DNA of 64,000 nucleotides from Cupriavidus sp. D39 (GTDB taxonomy: Bacteria > Pseudomonadota > Gammaproteobacteria > Burkholderiales > Burkholderiaceae): assembly GCF_026627925.1 (NCBI RefSeq), contig NZ_JAPNLE010000009.1, forward strand, positions 186,001 to 250,000, given 5' to 3'. The notes beneath the pieces were generated by a model, which had not been told where the DNA came from, did no database searches, and saw only the letters and a program-made list of their open reading frames with translations. Of this stretch, positions 18,191-27,012 are shown one piece after another. Position numbers and translations under genes: made by a program. How positions within the stretch are numbered: position 1 is the first letter of the stretch; the number at the start of each line of letters is the position of its first letter.

Positions 18191-19450
18191 TTATTCCAGC
18201 TCGACGCCCTTGAGCTCGGGGATGAGGAAGATCGTGGCGATCATGTCCAGCACGTAGATGCTGGCCAGCAGGGCAATGGCCACCTGGAAGGAGTAGCTGG
18301 CGGCCAGCGCGCCGACCACGATGGGCCCGAAGCCGCCCACGCCACGCCCGATGTTGAACAGGACGTTCTGCGCGGTAGCGCGCGCCGCCGTGGGATAGGC
18401 TTCCGAGATCAGCGCGCCGTAGCCGCCGATCATGCCGTTGACGAACATGCCCATGACCGCGCCGGCCCAGAGCATGGTGACGGGGTCCGACATCCGCGAA
18501 TACGCAATCACCATCGCCACCGCGCCGGCCTGGAAGATCAGGAAGCTGGGCTTGCGGCCGATGCGGTCGGCCAACTGGCCGAAGACATAGACGCCGATCA
18601 TCATCCCGACGATGGTGACCGAGGTCCACATGGCGGACTTGGTCAGTGAGAAACCCAGGGCTTTGGACAGATAGGTGGGCAGCCAGATCATGATGCCGTA
18701 GTAGCCAAAGTTCTGGACCGAGCACAGGATCACGATGCCGAGGCTGGTCCGCGTGGTGCGGCCATCGGCAACCAGCAGCTTGAACGCATTCGCTTTCTTC
18801 TTGTCCTGGGTTTCGGCATGGCGCACGAACACTTCCGGCTCATGCAGTTTGTTGCGCACGAACCAGGCCACCAGCGCCGGCACCACGCCCAGCAGGAACA
18901 TGCCGCGCCAGCCGATATGCGGCAGCAGCAGCGGCGTCAGCAAAGACGCCAGCAGCACGCCGCTTTGCCAGCCGAGCGCCACGTACGAAGACACCCGCGC
19001 GCGTTTGCTGGCGGGCCAGGCCTCCGCGGCCAGCGCCATGCCGATGCCGAACTCGCCGCCCAGGCCGATGCCGGCGATGGTGCGGTAGGCCAGCAAATCC
19101 CAGAACCCCTGCGCGAACGCGCACAGGCCGGTGAAGACCGCAAACAGCACGATGGTCCAGGTGAGCACCCGCACCCGCCCGTAACGGTCGCTCAACGCGC
19201 CGAAGACAATGCCGCCGGCAACTGCCCCGATCAGCGTCCACGTCACCAGCGCGCCGGACTGGCCGGTGCTCAGGGCGAGAGCCACGCTGATGGCCGGCAG
19301 CATGAAACCGAGGATGAGCAGGTCGAACCCGTCCATCGCGTAACCGATGGCTGAGCCGGCCAGCGCCTTCCAGGCGTAGGGCGAGGTCCTGTCGGGTTGT
19401 AGGGGTGGGGCGTCGGATGTGGGGACCGATACGCGGGCGTTGGCTTCCAT
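18191..19450 (-). CDS. MFS transporter, aromatic acid:H+ symporter-like
   Basis: Twelve-segment major facilitator, 419 residues. I chose ATG at 19450 because GGAAGG precedes it and the remaining N-terminal tail is short. GYAMDGFDLLILGFMLPAI in segment 1 and GGIVFGALSDRYGRVR between segments 2 and 3 are typical of the AAHS/sugar-porter branch. GQLADRIGRKPS repeats the motif in the second half. It is the first gene of the operon with pyrK, pyrD, the amidohydrolase, pyrC and pyrE, and probably brings in the pathway substrate. Orotate is my inference, since orotate resembles the aromatic acids carried by this family. Confidence 0.88.
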   Translation of the reverse strand: MEANARVSVPTSDAPPLQPDRTSPYAWKALAGSAIGYAMDGFDLLILGFMLPAISVALALSTGQSGALVTWTLIGAVAGGIVFGALSDRYGRVRVLTWTIVLFAVFTGLCAFAQGFWDLLAYRTIAGIGLGGEFGIGMALAAEAWPASKRARVSSYVALGWQSGVLLASLLTPLLLPHIGWRGMFLLGVVPALVAWFVRNKLHEPEVFVRHAETQDKKKANAFKLLVADGRTTRTSLGIVILCSVQNFGYYGIMIWLPTYLSKALGFSLTKSAMWTSVTIVGMMIGVYVFGQLADRIGRKPSFLIFQAGAVAMVIAYSRMSDPVTMLWAGAVMGMFVNGMIGGYGALISEAYPTAARATAQNVLFNIGRGVGGFGPIVVGALAASYSFQVAIALLASIYVLDMIATIFLIPELKGVELE

Positions 19451-19894
19451 GGGGCGTTCCTTCCTCTGTGCCTTTGTTGAGCATGTGCGCTGGTCGGGCG
19501 GGCTTGGTCGTCGACGGGTAGCGCCTTTTGATTCACTTGCTATGCGGATTACCGGTGCTGTCAGCTGGCCCGGGTTACGGGACGGCATCGGCAACCTGAC
19601 TGTTGTCTCAATTTATAGACTGGATGGGCAAAAAATAGCCGGATGGGTCTGGCTGCGAGTAATAACCTGCAAATCGCCTTTGCCATGCGGGTATCGTCTT
19701 TTTTTAGACTACGCGTGGGAAATCGCGTTTGCAAGGGATTTTGAGGGGCTAGGGTAACCCCCGATCGAAGCCGGAAGGTGCCTGTCGGCCGTCCGTAGCG
19801 GACCTGACGACACAATTGTCTAATTATTGAGAAAACCGTGGGCATTCCTGCCGCGGCCATGCCGCGGCGCAGGCATTTGATAAACTCCGCCCCC
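19451..19894. promoter_or_regulatory. Divergent control region between MFS operon and TetR gene, with repeated operator-like sites
   Basis: AT-rich 444-bp spacer without a gene. It holds related near-palindromes built on GTCT/AGAC half-sites: GTCTCAATTTATAGAC at 19605-19620, its diverged reverse-strand form at 19818-19833 (GTCTAATTATTGAGAA), and a tighter GTCTTTTTTTAGAC at 19696-19709. The first lies on the MFS side and the second 60 bp before the TetR start. This fits one regulator controlling both directions. Confidence 0.5.
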
Positions 19895-20593
19895 ATGAAG
19901 AAGCCAGCAACAACACGCAGCAACGCCCCGGTAAAGCGTGGCCAGTCCCAAGGCGGAAGCATCAAGCCGGAAGGGCAATGGCACCACGGCGACCTGCGCG
20001 CTTCGCTGATCGCATGGGGCACCCACCTGCTCGATACCGAGGGAATCGCCGGCATGAGCATGCGCACGGCCGCCAAGCTGGCTGGCGTCTCGGCGGGCGC
20101 GCCGGCGTATCACTTCGGGGACCGGAACGGGCTGCTGGCCGCCATCGCGGCCCAGGCGTTTCGCGACCTGGTGGCGTATCGCCGCCAGCGCGTGGAAAAG
20201 ACCGATCCCGCCGACGCCGCTGGCCGGCTGCGGGCAGTCATGCTCGGCTATGTGGAGTTTGCGCAGGCCCATCCGGCGCGGTTCCACCTGATGTTCGGGC
20301 CGGAGATCGCGGACCGGGAAGCGTATCCCGAGCTGATGGAGGCGGGCGCAGCATCGTTCCAGGTGCTGCGCAGCGCCATCGGGCCCGTACTGCAAGGCCC
20401 AAGCGTCGGCGCGCTCAGCGAGGAGCAGCTGGCGTTCTCCGTGTGGGCCGCCACCCACGGCCTGGCCACGCTGACCATCGACCGCCGCCGCGTGCCGATC
20501 GCCTCCACGCAGCAGCCCACGGCCGAGCAGCTGGCCGACATCGTCGTGCGGTTCTGCCTGGCGGCGTTGCGTGGATCGACAACGGCGCGTTAG
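19895..20593 (+). CDS. TetR-family transcriptional regulator
   Basis: About 232 residues from ATG 19895. An in-frame upstream ATG at 19838 would add a basic tail and overlap the operator region. The DNA-binding helix-turn-helix is GIAGMSMRTAAKLAGVSAGAPAYHFGDRNGLL, about residues 45-80. The C-terminal half resembles the WHG domain (AHPARFHLMFGPEI, FSVWAATHGLATLTID). It is divergent from the MFS/pyr operon, with matching operator-like sites between them, so it is the likely regulator of that operon. The ligand may be a pathway intermediate. Confidence 0.88.
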   Translation: MKKPATTRSNAPVKRGQSQGGSIKPEGQWHHGDLRASLIAWGTHLLDTEGIAGMSMRTAAKLAGVSAGAPAYHFGDRNGLLAAIAAQAFRDLVAYRRQRVEKTDPADAAGRLRAVMLGYVEFAQAHPARFHLMFGPEIADREAYPELMEAGAASFQVLRSAIGPVLQGPSVGALSEEQLAFSVWAATHGLATLTIDRRRVPIASTQQPTAEQLADIVVRFCLAALRGSTTAR

Positions 20594-20818
20594 TGTCCCG
20601 TTCCGGGGATTCGCTCACAAAAGTCTGCCGAGGTTGGTGAGGATTGAATCGGCGGAAGCAGTGTTAGGGAATGCGGTTGCATTTTTGGTTTGGTTTAGTG
20701 GCCCGCTGACGCGGGGGTGTCTCTTGTGGGCGGGGTTTTCATGCTTCTAGCTGCTGTCGCGGCTGTACGGTGTTGCCGTTTTAGAACGTGTGAGATGTCA
20801 CTTTTCTTTACTCGTAAA

Positions 20819-21994
20819 GAGGGTGAGGACAAATTCAGGCATTGGTCAATCGGCGTACGAGCAAACGTGCCTGAGATAGCCAGACCCAGGAGGTTGCGCT
20901 GGCGATGCTGCGATCGTGATGCATGATCAGGCGGCGCGAGCGCTCGTTCCAGGCATGGGTGCGCTCCACCACCCAGCGCATGGGCAAGGGGGGAACGTTT
21001 GATCCAGCGGCCACAGGGACTGCTGTGCATCGTGCCAATGCCCAGCCTTGGGCGGGCGACGCACGATGTGCACGTTCAGGCCGTGAGCTTGCTCGAGGGC
21101 GGCGGCACAGCGCCCGGCATACGCCGAGTCGGCAAACAGCCGCTGCAACGTGCCGGCCTTGGCGCAAGCTTGAGCCACCACCGTTGGCGCCGCGTCGCGA
21201 TCTTGCACGCTAGCGCTGGTAATGCATACCGCCAACAACAGCCCCAGTGTGTCCACCACGATATGTCGCTTGCGCCCTTTGACCTTCTTGCCCGCGTCGT
21301 ATCCTTGGCCTGCCCCTGCGGCGAGATCCGGGTCGACTGTGAATCGATGATGGCGGTTGTGGGCTGGGCCTCGCGCTGGATGCGCCTGCGCCATTGCTGG
21401 CGCAGGCGCTCGTGCAACTGCTCGAACTTGCCTTGCGCGCTCCAACGCAGGAAGGCCTTTTGCACGGCCGGCCAGGGTGGAAAGGACTCGCGCGGCAGCA
21501 TGCGCCAGGAGCAGCCCGTGCGCAGCACGTAGCAGCACGCATCGACCATGCGGCGCCTCTCGTACACCGCAGGTCGTCCCCGATGTCCCTCTGGCTGTTC
21601 GAACAGGTCGGCCGCCAGCGTCCATTCGGCATCGGTCAGGCAACTGGTGTACTTGCCAGGATCGGCCGGCTCCAGGCGATGAGAATCGTTGTAGCCGTAA
21701 TGCGCGGGCTCACTGGGCTTTGCATAGAGTACAGCGCTGGGTTGCGCAACTCGCTTCAATCCAGCGCGGCGCAGAGCCGCCGCCAGCGTGACTGTGCTGA
21801 CCTTGGGGCCGCCTTGCTCGGCAAGGCCTTGGGCCAACTCCCTCATCGTCGCGTTCGGATGGCTTCTCACCAGTTCCCGCAACTGCGCGTGATGCTCCTC
21901 GTCTATGGCCAAGGGCCTTCCCATCTTCCCCATGACTGCATCTCCATGTTCAGTTTAGGAAGAATAGGTCTTTCTTTGTTTTGTCTCCACCCTC
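20819..21994 (-). mobile_element. IS5-like insertion sequence, about 1176 bp
   Basis: Ends are GAGGGTGAGGACAAA at 20819 and, on the other strand, GAGGGTGGAGACAAA ending at 21994. The uninterrupted target is readable from the other arm and from copy B. Comparison shows a 3-bp AAA duplication at the insertion point inside the arm hairpin. One transposase gene on the minus strand fills the element. Confidence 0.85.
20835..21933 (-). CDS. IS5-family transposase with extra N-terminal HTH, two single-base losses
   Basis: DDE transposase of about 366 residues. From residue 95 it matches IS5/DUF4096-type proteins: LTDAEWTLAADLF, GRPAVYERRRMVDACCYVLRTGCSWRMLP, IIDSQS (first Asp), KVKGRKRHIVVDTLG, LFADSAYAG (second Asp) and MRWVVERTHAWN (Glu). 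Residues 1-60 (GRPLAIDEEHHAQLRELV, ATMRELAQGLAEQ, LRRAGLKR) resemble the helix-turn-helix of IS630 proteins and are not usual for IS5. Breaks lie at the C run 21313-21316 and the G run 20988-20993. Each fits one missing base, with motifs continuing in order. Confidence 0.85.
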
Positions 21995-22694
21995 AAAGAA
22001 AAGTAACCAAAGAAAGCGATCCTTGCAGGAGGCTGGCGTGGCGTCATTGGGAACCCCAATGGTTTCGTCGTACGGCCCTGGGTTTTAATGGACTCGTGCC
22101 GTTACCAGTTTAGATCATCACGACACTGCCAATGCCCAGGGTTTCGTGGTGGCCCCCACCGGTAGCCACCACCACGAATTTCAAGCCGTCTGTCGCTCGC
22201 GGCGCGGGCGGCCACGAAGTTGCAGGCGTCCCGTTTTCGTCGTGGGCGCGGTGGCACCGGATTGAAAATCCCAAGAATTTCACCGCCGCGCCCGCCCCAC
22301 CACGAAACCATCACGGCGTGATATATCGTGATGCTCCGATCCGGTACCGGCAGATGGGCGAATGGGCAGGGATGCTGCTACCGGGGGCCTCACCACGAAA
22401 CCAGCGTCATTAACAGGATCGTGGCCTTTTAAACCGGTAACGGCACGAGTTAATTAAAACCCGGGGCCGTACGACGAAATCATTGGGGTTCCCAATGACG
22501 CCACGCCAGCCTCCTGCAAGGATCGCTCTTTTGGTTACTTTTCTTTACGAGTAAAGAAAAGTGACATCTCACACGTTCTAAATCGGCCAACACCGTACAG
22601 CCGCGACAGCAGCTAGAAGCGCTAAAACATCGCCCACTCATGCTATTCTGCATCAGCAGCTAGAAGCATCAAAACCCCACCCACAAGAGACACC
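21995..22694. other. Gene-free remainder of palindromic element A
   Basis: Carries the rest of the left arm, the centre with repeated CCACCACGAA/TTCGTGGTGG motifs, and the full right arm with one 47-bp unit. Only short non-conserved frames exist. The AATTAACTCG-type AT-rich patches and hairpins match copy B in reverse orientation. Confidence 0.8.
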
Positions 22695-22955
22695 CTGGCC
22701 AGCCGCGACCTGATCCTGGCCATCGGCTTCGATCACCTGGGCCACACGCAAGCCGTGCGGGAATATGAGAAGCGCGGCGTGATCGTGTACGAGCGGGTGG
22801 CGTCCAGCCTCTACTCGAAACGGATGCTGGATTCATTCGGGCTGGACGGCGCGGTGCGGGTGTCGCCGCTGCACTGCAATTCGGCGGGAGATATCGACCA
22901 GTTCCTGCGAGTCACGCAGGAACTGGCAGAAACCTGGAACAGGCGTGCCGCGTAA
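22695..22955 (+). pseudogene. 3' fragment of a class V (cysteine-desulfurase-like) aminotransferase
   Basis: The frame begins exactly at the right edge of palindromic element A and reads without a start: LASRDLILAIGFDHLGHTQA, then VIVYERVASSLYSKRMLDSFGLDG, then VRVSPLHCNSAGDIDQFL and a stop. This is the C-terminal domain of a fold-type I aminotransferase of the NifS/isopenicillin-epimerase group. The PLP-lysine domain is absent, and nothing resembling it lies left of the element. The gene was probably truncated by arrival of, or recombination at, the repeat element. Confidence 0.7.
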
Positions 22956-23053
22956 GCCGGTGAGGATGACTTCCGGTCCCAAGGTGATGGCCCGCAGCCT
23001 TCTGCGTGATAGCGGCCAGGACATCATCCGCGCCGGCGGCATGGCATCATGCC

Positions 23054-24475
23054 TCAGCCGGCGGGGCGCCAGTTGCCATGAAAGCCGGCGGGCACGCGAT
23101 GCGACAGGTGTACCAGCGCCACCGGCCCTGCCGCCAGCGCCTGCGCGTTGAAGATCGCCATATCGCTGCGGTTCTCCGCGGCGCGCCAGATCACGGACAG
23201 TAGCCAGCCATCGCCCTCGTCGGCATCGGCCCGGCGCGGGACAAACACGGGCTCTCCGCACTTGTCGCCGGCAGGCGGCTGGTATTGCGCGACCTGCCCG
23301 GTGGCCAGGTCGATATGCGCCAGGCCGCTGCGCAGGCTGTCGCCCTTGGTGGAGGCGGAGATGTCCCCGCTGCAGTAATAGCCGTGCCGGTAGGGCAGCA
23401 TGGCAAAGCGCTCGTCCAGCCGGGGAAACTCGCCCGGCGTATCGCACAGCGGCTGCTCGCGGTATGAGCCGGATTTTCCGGCCAGGTCGAAGGTCCAGCG
23501 GACCAGGCTGGCCACGGGCGCGCCGTTGGAGAGCTGGCGTCCGTCCGGCCCGGGGAAGAGCGGTGGCACATCGTATTTCATCATGTCGCAGACGATGCTG
23601 CCGTCCGGCGCGTCGAAGGCGTTCATCGGATGGAAGACGTAGCACGGATCGCCGGTGAACCAGCGCACATCCGCCGCCGTGCCGTCGCGCGGCAGGATGC
23701 CGATGTGCGTGCCCTTGTCCGGCTCCCACGCATACGGCGGCTGGCCGCTGGTGGCGCGCTCCATCGACCCGGTCAGCGGGAAGATCGGAAACAAGATGTG
23801 GGTGCGCGTCACCACGAAGTCATGGACCATGCTCGGGAAGGGCGCGACGATATGCACGGAGCGCTGCAGCTTGCCTGCGCTGTCGGCCACGTGCAGCATC
23901 AGGTCCGGCGTGAACGGGCCGCGGGCCGCATAGCCGAAGAACACCATCTCGCCATTGACCGGATCGATCTTGGGATGCGCGGTCATGGGCCCGGACAGCT
24001 TCTCGTCGAAGGTCTGGTAGCCGCGCGGCGCCAGCGACACCGGATCCACCTCAAACGGCGCATGCACCTCTTCCAGCGCCAACAGGCGCCCGCCATGCCA
24101 GACCACATTGGTGTTGGCCACGGTGGAGTTCAGCTCGAGCAGTTTCGGGTCCGTCAGGTGCCGGCTTGCCAGCGAGCCCGACATGCCTTCCCCGTTCTCG
24201 TTCTCCATGACCCATTTCGGCGTGCGGATCCAGCGGTTGCGGTAGGACACGCGGCCGCCGTCGAAATGAAATGCGTGCAACATGCCATCGCCCGAGAACC
24301 AATGGTATTTGCCGCGCGGCGCGAACTGTGGATTCGGGCCGTTGCGGTAATACGTGCCGCGCAACCCAGCCGGCACTTCACCCGTCACGGGCAGGTTGGG
24401 CGCGTCGCACTCGGCGTGCAGCGGCGCGAAGTAGCCGGACAAATAGGGCTCGTTGGTGGGGAAGGCGATGGCCAT
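23054..24475 (-). CDS. Carotenoid-cleavage-type dioxygenase (CCO/RPE65 family)
   Basis: Non-heme iron oxygenase of 473 residues, the usual family length, with no signal peptide. The start LRGTYYRNGPNPQFAPRGKYHWFSGDGMLHAFHF is the family N-terminal block. Four iron-ligand histidines are visible in context: TAHPKIDP, SMVHDFVVT, VFHPMNAFD and GFHGNW at the end. It lies 83 bp downstream of an acyl-CoA synthetase on the same strand. Bacterial members of this size cleave lignostilbenes, isoeugenol or apocarotenoids. With a CoA ligase alongside, a phenylpropanoid-type substrate is plausible but unproven. Confidence 0.88.
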   Translation of the reverse strand: MAIAFPTNEPYLSGYFAPLHAECDAPNLPVTGEVPAGLRGTYYRNGPNPQFAPRGKYHWFSGDGMLHAFHFDGGRVSYRNRWIRTPKWVMENENGEGMSGSLASRHLTDPKLLELNSTVANTNVVWHGGRLLALEEVHAPFEVDPVSLAPRGYQTFDEKLSGPMTAHPKIDPVNGEMVFFGYAARGPFTPDLMLHVADSAGKLQRSVHIVAPFPSMVHDFVVTRTHILFPIFPLTGSMERATSGQPPYAWEPDKGTHIGILPRDGTAADVRWFTGDPCYVFHPMNAFDAPDGSIVCDMMKYDVPPLFPGPDGRQLSNGAPVASLVRWTFDLAGKSGSYREQPLCDTPGEFPRLDERFAMLPYRHGYYCSGDISASTKGDSLRSGLAHIDLATGQVAQYQPPAGDKCGEPVFVPRRADADEGDGWLLSVIWRAAENRSDMAIFNAQALAAGPVALVHLSHRVPAGFHGNWRPAG

Positions 24476-24558
24476 GGGTGCTGTCTCCGATCTGTTGGTC
24501 TTACCTGCTTGTTATGGTCATGATGCGGGTGGGAACGGCTTAAGTCAGAGGGCAGATG

Positions 24559-26066
24559 TCAGATGGCGCGCGCCCGGTTCTGCCAGTGCGGCTCGCGCAG
24601 CCGGCGTTTGAAGATCTTGCCGGTGTCTTCACGCGGCAGCAACGCGTGGATCTCGACGATGCGCGGCACCTTGTAGTTGGCGATCCGCTCGCGCAGGAAC
24701 GCTTGCACCTGCGCGCCCTCGATGCTGTGGCCCGGGCAGAGCTGGACCGCGGCGGCCAGGCCTTCGCCGAACTCCGCGTCGGGAATGCCGAAGACCGCGC
24801 AGTCCGCGATGCCCGGCATGGTCTGCAGGACCGACTCGATCTCCGCCGGATAAATGTTCACCCCGCCCGAGATGACCATATCGGCCTTGCGGTCGCAGAT
24901 GTGCAGGAACCCGTCTTCATCCAGGTAGCCCATGTCGCCCAGCGTGATCAGCCCGTCGCGCTCCACGGCCGCGCGGGCTTCGGGCCGGTTGATGTAGGTG
25001 AAGTCGGGCAGGGCGCGCTGGCGCACATAGATCAGGCCGATCTCCCGCGCCGGCAACGCATTGCCGTCCTCGTCCAGGATGCGGACCTGCGCATCGGGCA
25101 GCGGGCTGCCCGCCGAGCCTGGATGGCGCAGCCAGCTCGCGGCATCGGCGAAGGTGGTGTAGCCCGCTTCGCTCGAGCCATAGGCCTCGGTGATGAGGGG
25201 CCCGAACCAGTCGATCATGGCCTGCTTGAGGGGAACGGGGCAGGGCGAGCCGGTCGACGCGACCTGGCGCAGCGCGGACAGGTCATGCCCCGCGCGCGCT
25301 TCGGGCGGCAATGCCAGCAGGCGCTGGTACATGGTCGGCACCAGGTAGGCGTGCGTGACCTTGTGGCGCGCGAGCAGTTCCAGCGCGCGCTGCGCGTCGA
25401 AGCGCGGCTCCAGCACCAGCGTTGCGCCCAGGTTGCAGAAGTGCGAGAGGTAGGCCATGGCCGCACTGTGGTAGATCGGCGCGGACAGGTAGGCGGTGAC
25501 GTCCGTGCCGGTGCCGTAGACGATGTCGGTGACCCGCTGCAGCCGCCGCTCCATGGCAGCGCGCTCTTCGGGCGCGCCGGGAATGCGGCGCACGCCCTTG
25601 GGCTTGCCGGTGGTGCCGGAGGTATAGGTAATCGCGCCATGCGAGGTGCCGGTGCGCGGCGGCATGGCCGGCAGGCCCGCCCCGAAATCCGCCCAGTGAT
25701 GCGCCTGCGGGCTGCATGCCGGCGCGCAGGCGCGCGAGACCAGGATGACGCCGACGCCTTCGGGGATGCCCTCGCGCACCTGGTCGAGCAAGTCCGCGTC
25801 GACAACCACCGCGCGAGCGCCGCTGTCGGTCAGGATATGGTTGGCTTCGAGCGCCTTGAAGTGCCAGTTGATCGATGCCAGGTACAGGCCAGCCTGGCGG
25901 CAGGCCAGCACGAGCGCCACGTACTCCGGACTGTTGCGCAGCATGGCGGCGATGGTGTCGCCCTCCTTGCAGTGCAGATCGTGCAGCCCAGCGAGAATGC
26001 GCTGGATCTCCCCTTCATCCAGTCGGCCGAAAACGCTCGCCCGTCAAACCATAGTGCCGGAACCAT
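24559..26066 (-). CDS. AMP-forming acyl-CoA synthetase, one single-base loss near 26026
   Basis: Long-chain/aromatic-type acid:CoA ligase, about 502 residues. ATG at 26066 follows AGGAGACACG. The opening MVPALWFDGRAFSA is separated from RLDEGEIQRILAGLHDL by a one-base loss at GGCC, 26025-26028. Motifs are AITYTSGTTGKPKGV (about residue 165), YGSSEAGYT, ITLGDMGYLDEDGFLHICDRKADMVISGGVNIYP and the C-terminal DTGKIFKRRLRE with the catalytic Lys. It is first of a two-gene unit with the carotenoid-oxygenase-family protein and could activate the acid produced by that enzyme. Confidence 0.87.
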
Positions 26067-26435
26067 CGTGTCTCCTGTCGTTGGTCTTTGCGCCTGCCAT
26101 GCGGCACGATCGATCTTGCTTTAACTATGCAGTGATTAGTTGTGGACTCTAGCAGGCGAATCGTGGCGGTGCAAGGAGGTTTACGAGAGGGGAGGTGCGG
26201 CGGGAACGCCACCAGCCGTGTTGGCTAGTGTCTCCTGAGCTGGATGCGCTTCTTGGCGCGTCAGCCGGGTGTTTTGGTATGGGTGATACGGTACTGCGAA
26301 GGGGGATTGGGATAACCACCCGCGTTAGGTGGCTTGGGGGAGTTAGAGGGGGCTTTGAGGGGAGTGGTGCTTTTGTCAGCGGCGTTGGCTTTTGGGTGCA
26401 AACGCCATCGCCGCTCAAAGAAACAGCGACCAACC

Positions 26436-26490
26436 CCGCAGGGGGATGTCGTATGGCCTTTGGGTGGGCCTGTACGACATCCCCCTGCGG
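26436..26490. repeat. Perfect 18-bp inverted repeat (REP-like hairpin)
   Basis: Arms CCGCAGGGGGATGTCGTA at 26436-26453 and its exact complement at 26473-26490 surround a 19-base loop. Flanking GACC/GGTC extends the symmetry imperfectly. There is no T run, so a terminator role is unlikely. Confidence 0.85.
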
Positions 26491-26670
26491 CTGTCGGTCA
26501 CAGTTCTTTGCAGCGCCGGCAAAGATGGTTACTGAATACGCGGTGGGACTCCCGATCTCATATGCTGTGACGATTCCCGCGTGTGTCGTCCGCGGGGAGG
26601 GAGCCGCGAAGCGTCAGAGTGCCGTTCATGTGGGGGCGATGAACCGCCTGGGCTGGCTTGGTGCAAATCT

Positions 26671-26710
26671 GTTTAACGCTTGACGTTAAACGTATTGCGT
26701 TATAGTATGG
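26671..26710 (+). promoter_or_regulatory. higBA promoter with overlapping operator palindrome
   Basis: Arms GTTTAACG and CGTTAAAC (26671-26678, 26684-26691) flank CTTGA. A -35-like TTGACG lies inside the palindrome. A -10-like TAGTAT follows 17 bases later, just ahead of the toxin start at 26717. The layout fits repression by HigA. Confidence 0.65.
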
Positions 26711-26716
26711 AAAAAC

Positions 26717-26998
26717 ATGATTCGAACCTTCTCGAACAAAGCGACCGCGGCTGTGTTTGCCAGCAAGTTCGTCAACAGCCTCCCGCACGAGATCCAGCGG
26801 GCTGGGTTACGCAGGCTCCGGGCGCTGGATGCCGAGGTGGCGGTTGAAGATCTGCGCGCTCCGCCGTCCAATCGGCTTGAAGCCCTCATGGGCGATCGGA
26901 AAGGCCAGTGGAGCATCCGGATCAACGACAAGTGGAGAGTTTGTTTCCACTTCGACAACGGCGATGCCTATGACGTGGAAATTGCCGATTATCACTGA
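26717..26998 (+). CDS. higB: HigB-type toxin, RelE superfamily
   Basis: mRNA interferase toxin of 93 residues. The HigB signature is clear: LRALDAEVAVEDLRAPPSNRLEALMGDRKGQWSIRINDKWRVCF, with the basic and aromatic residues (R, K, W) used in ribosome-dependent cleavage. The order toxin first, then antitoxin, 14 bp apart, is typical of higBA. No sign of damage. Confidence 0.92.
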   Translation: MIRTFSNKATAAVFASKFVNSLPHEIQRAGLRRLRALDAEVAVEDLRAPPSNRLEALMGDRKGQWSIRINDKWRVCFHFDNGDAYDVEIADYH

Positions 26999-27012
26999 CC
27001 ATCGAGGCCACC

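Larger units (their letters stand above)
20698..22695 (+). repeat. Palindromic non-coding repeat element, copy A, split by an IS5-like element
   Basis: Outside the IS (20819-21994) this copy is about 820 bp. It has long inverted arms, each holding a hairpin ACTTTTCTTTAC/GTAAAGAAAAGT with a 2-base loop and an AACCAAAGAAAGCGATCC-like segment. The centre repeats TTTCGTGGTG or its complement several times. Copy B at 38305-39344 is the same element in the opposite orientation. The left end begins GTGGCCCGCTGACGCGGG and the right end finishes at GAGACACCC. No open frame is shared by both copies. The right end abuts a truncated aminotransferase gene. Confidence 0.85.
26067..26716. other. Gene-free stretch: synthetase promoter side, a long hairpin, higBA promoter
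   Basis: No frame here shows recognisable protein features. From 26280 to 26400 the strand is unusually G-rich. It also contains the 18-bp-arm hairpin at 26436-26490 and the higBA operator at 26671-26691. Confidence 0.6.
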
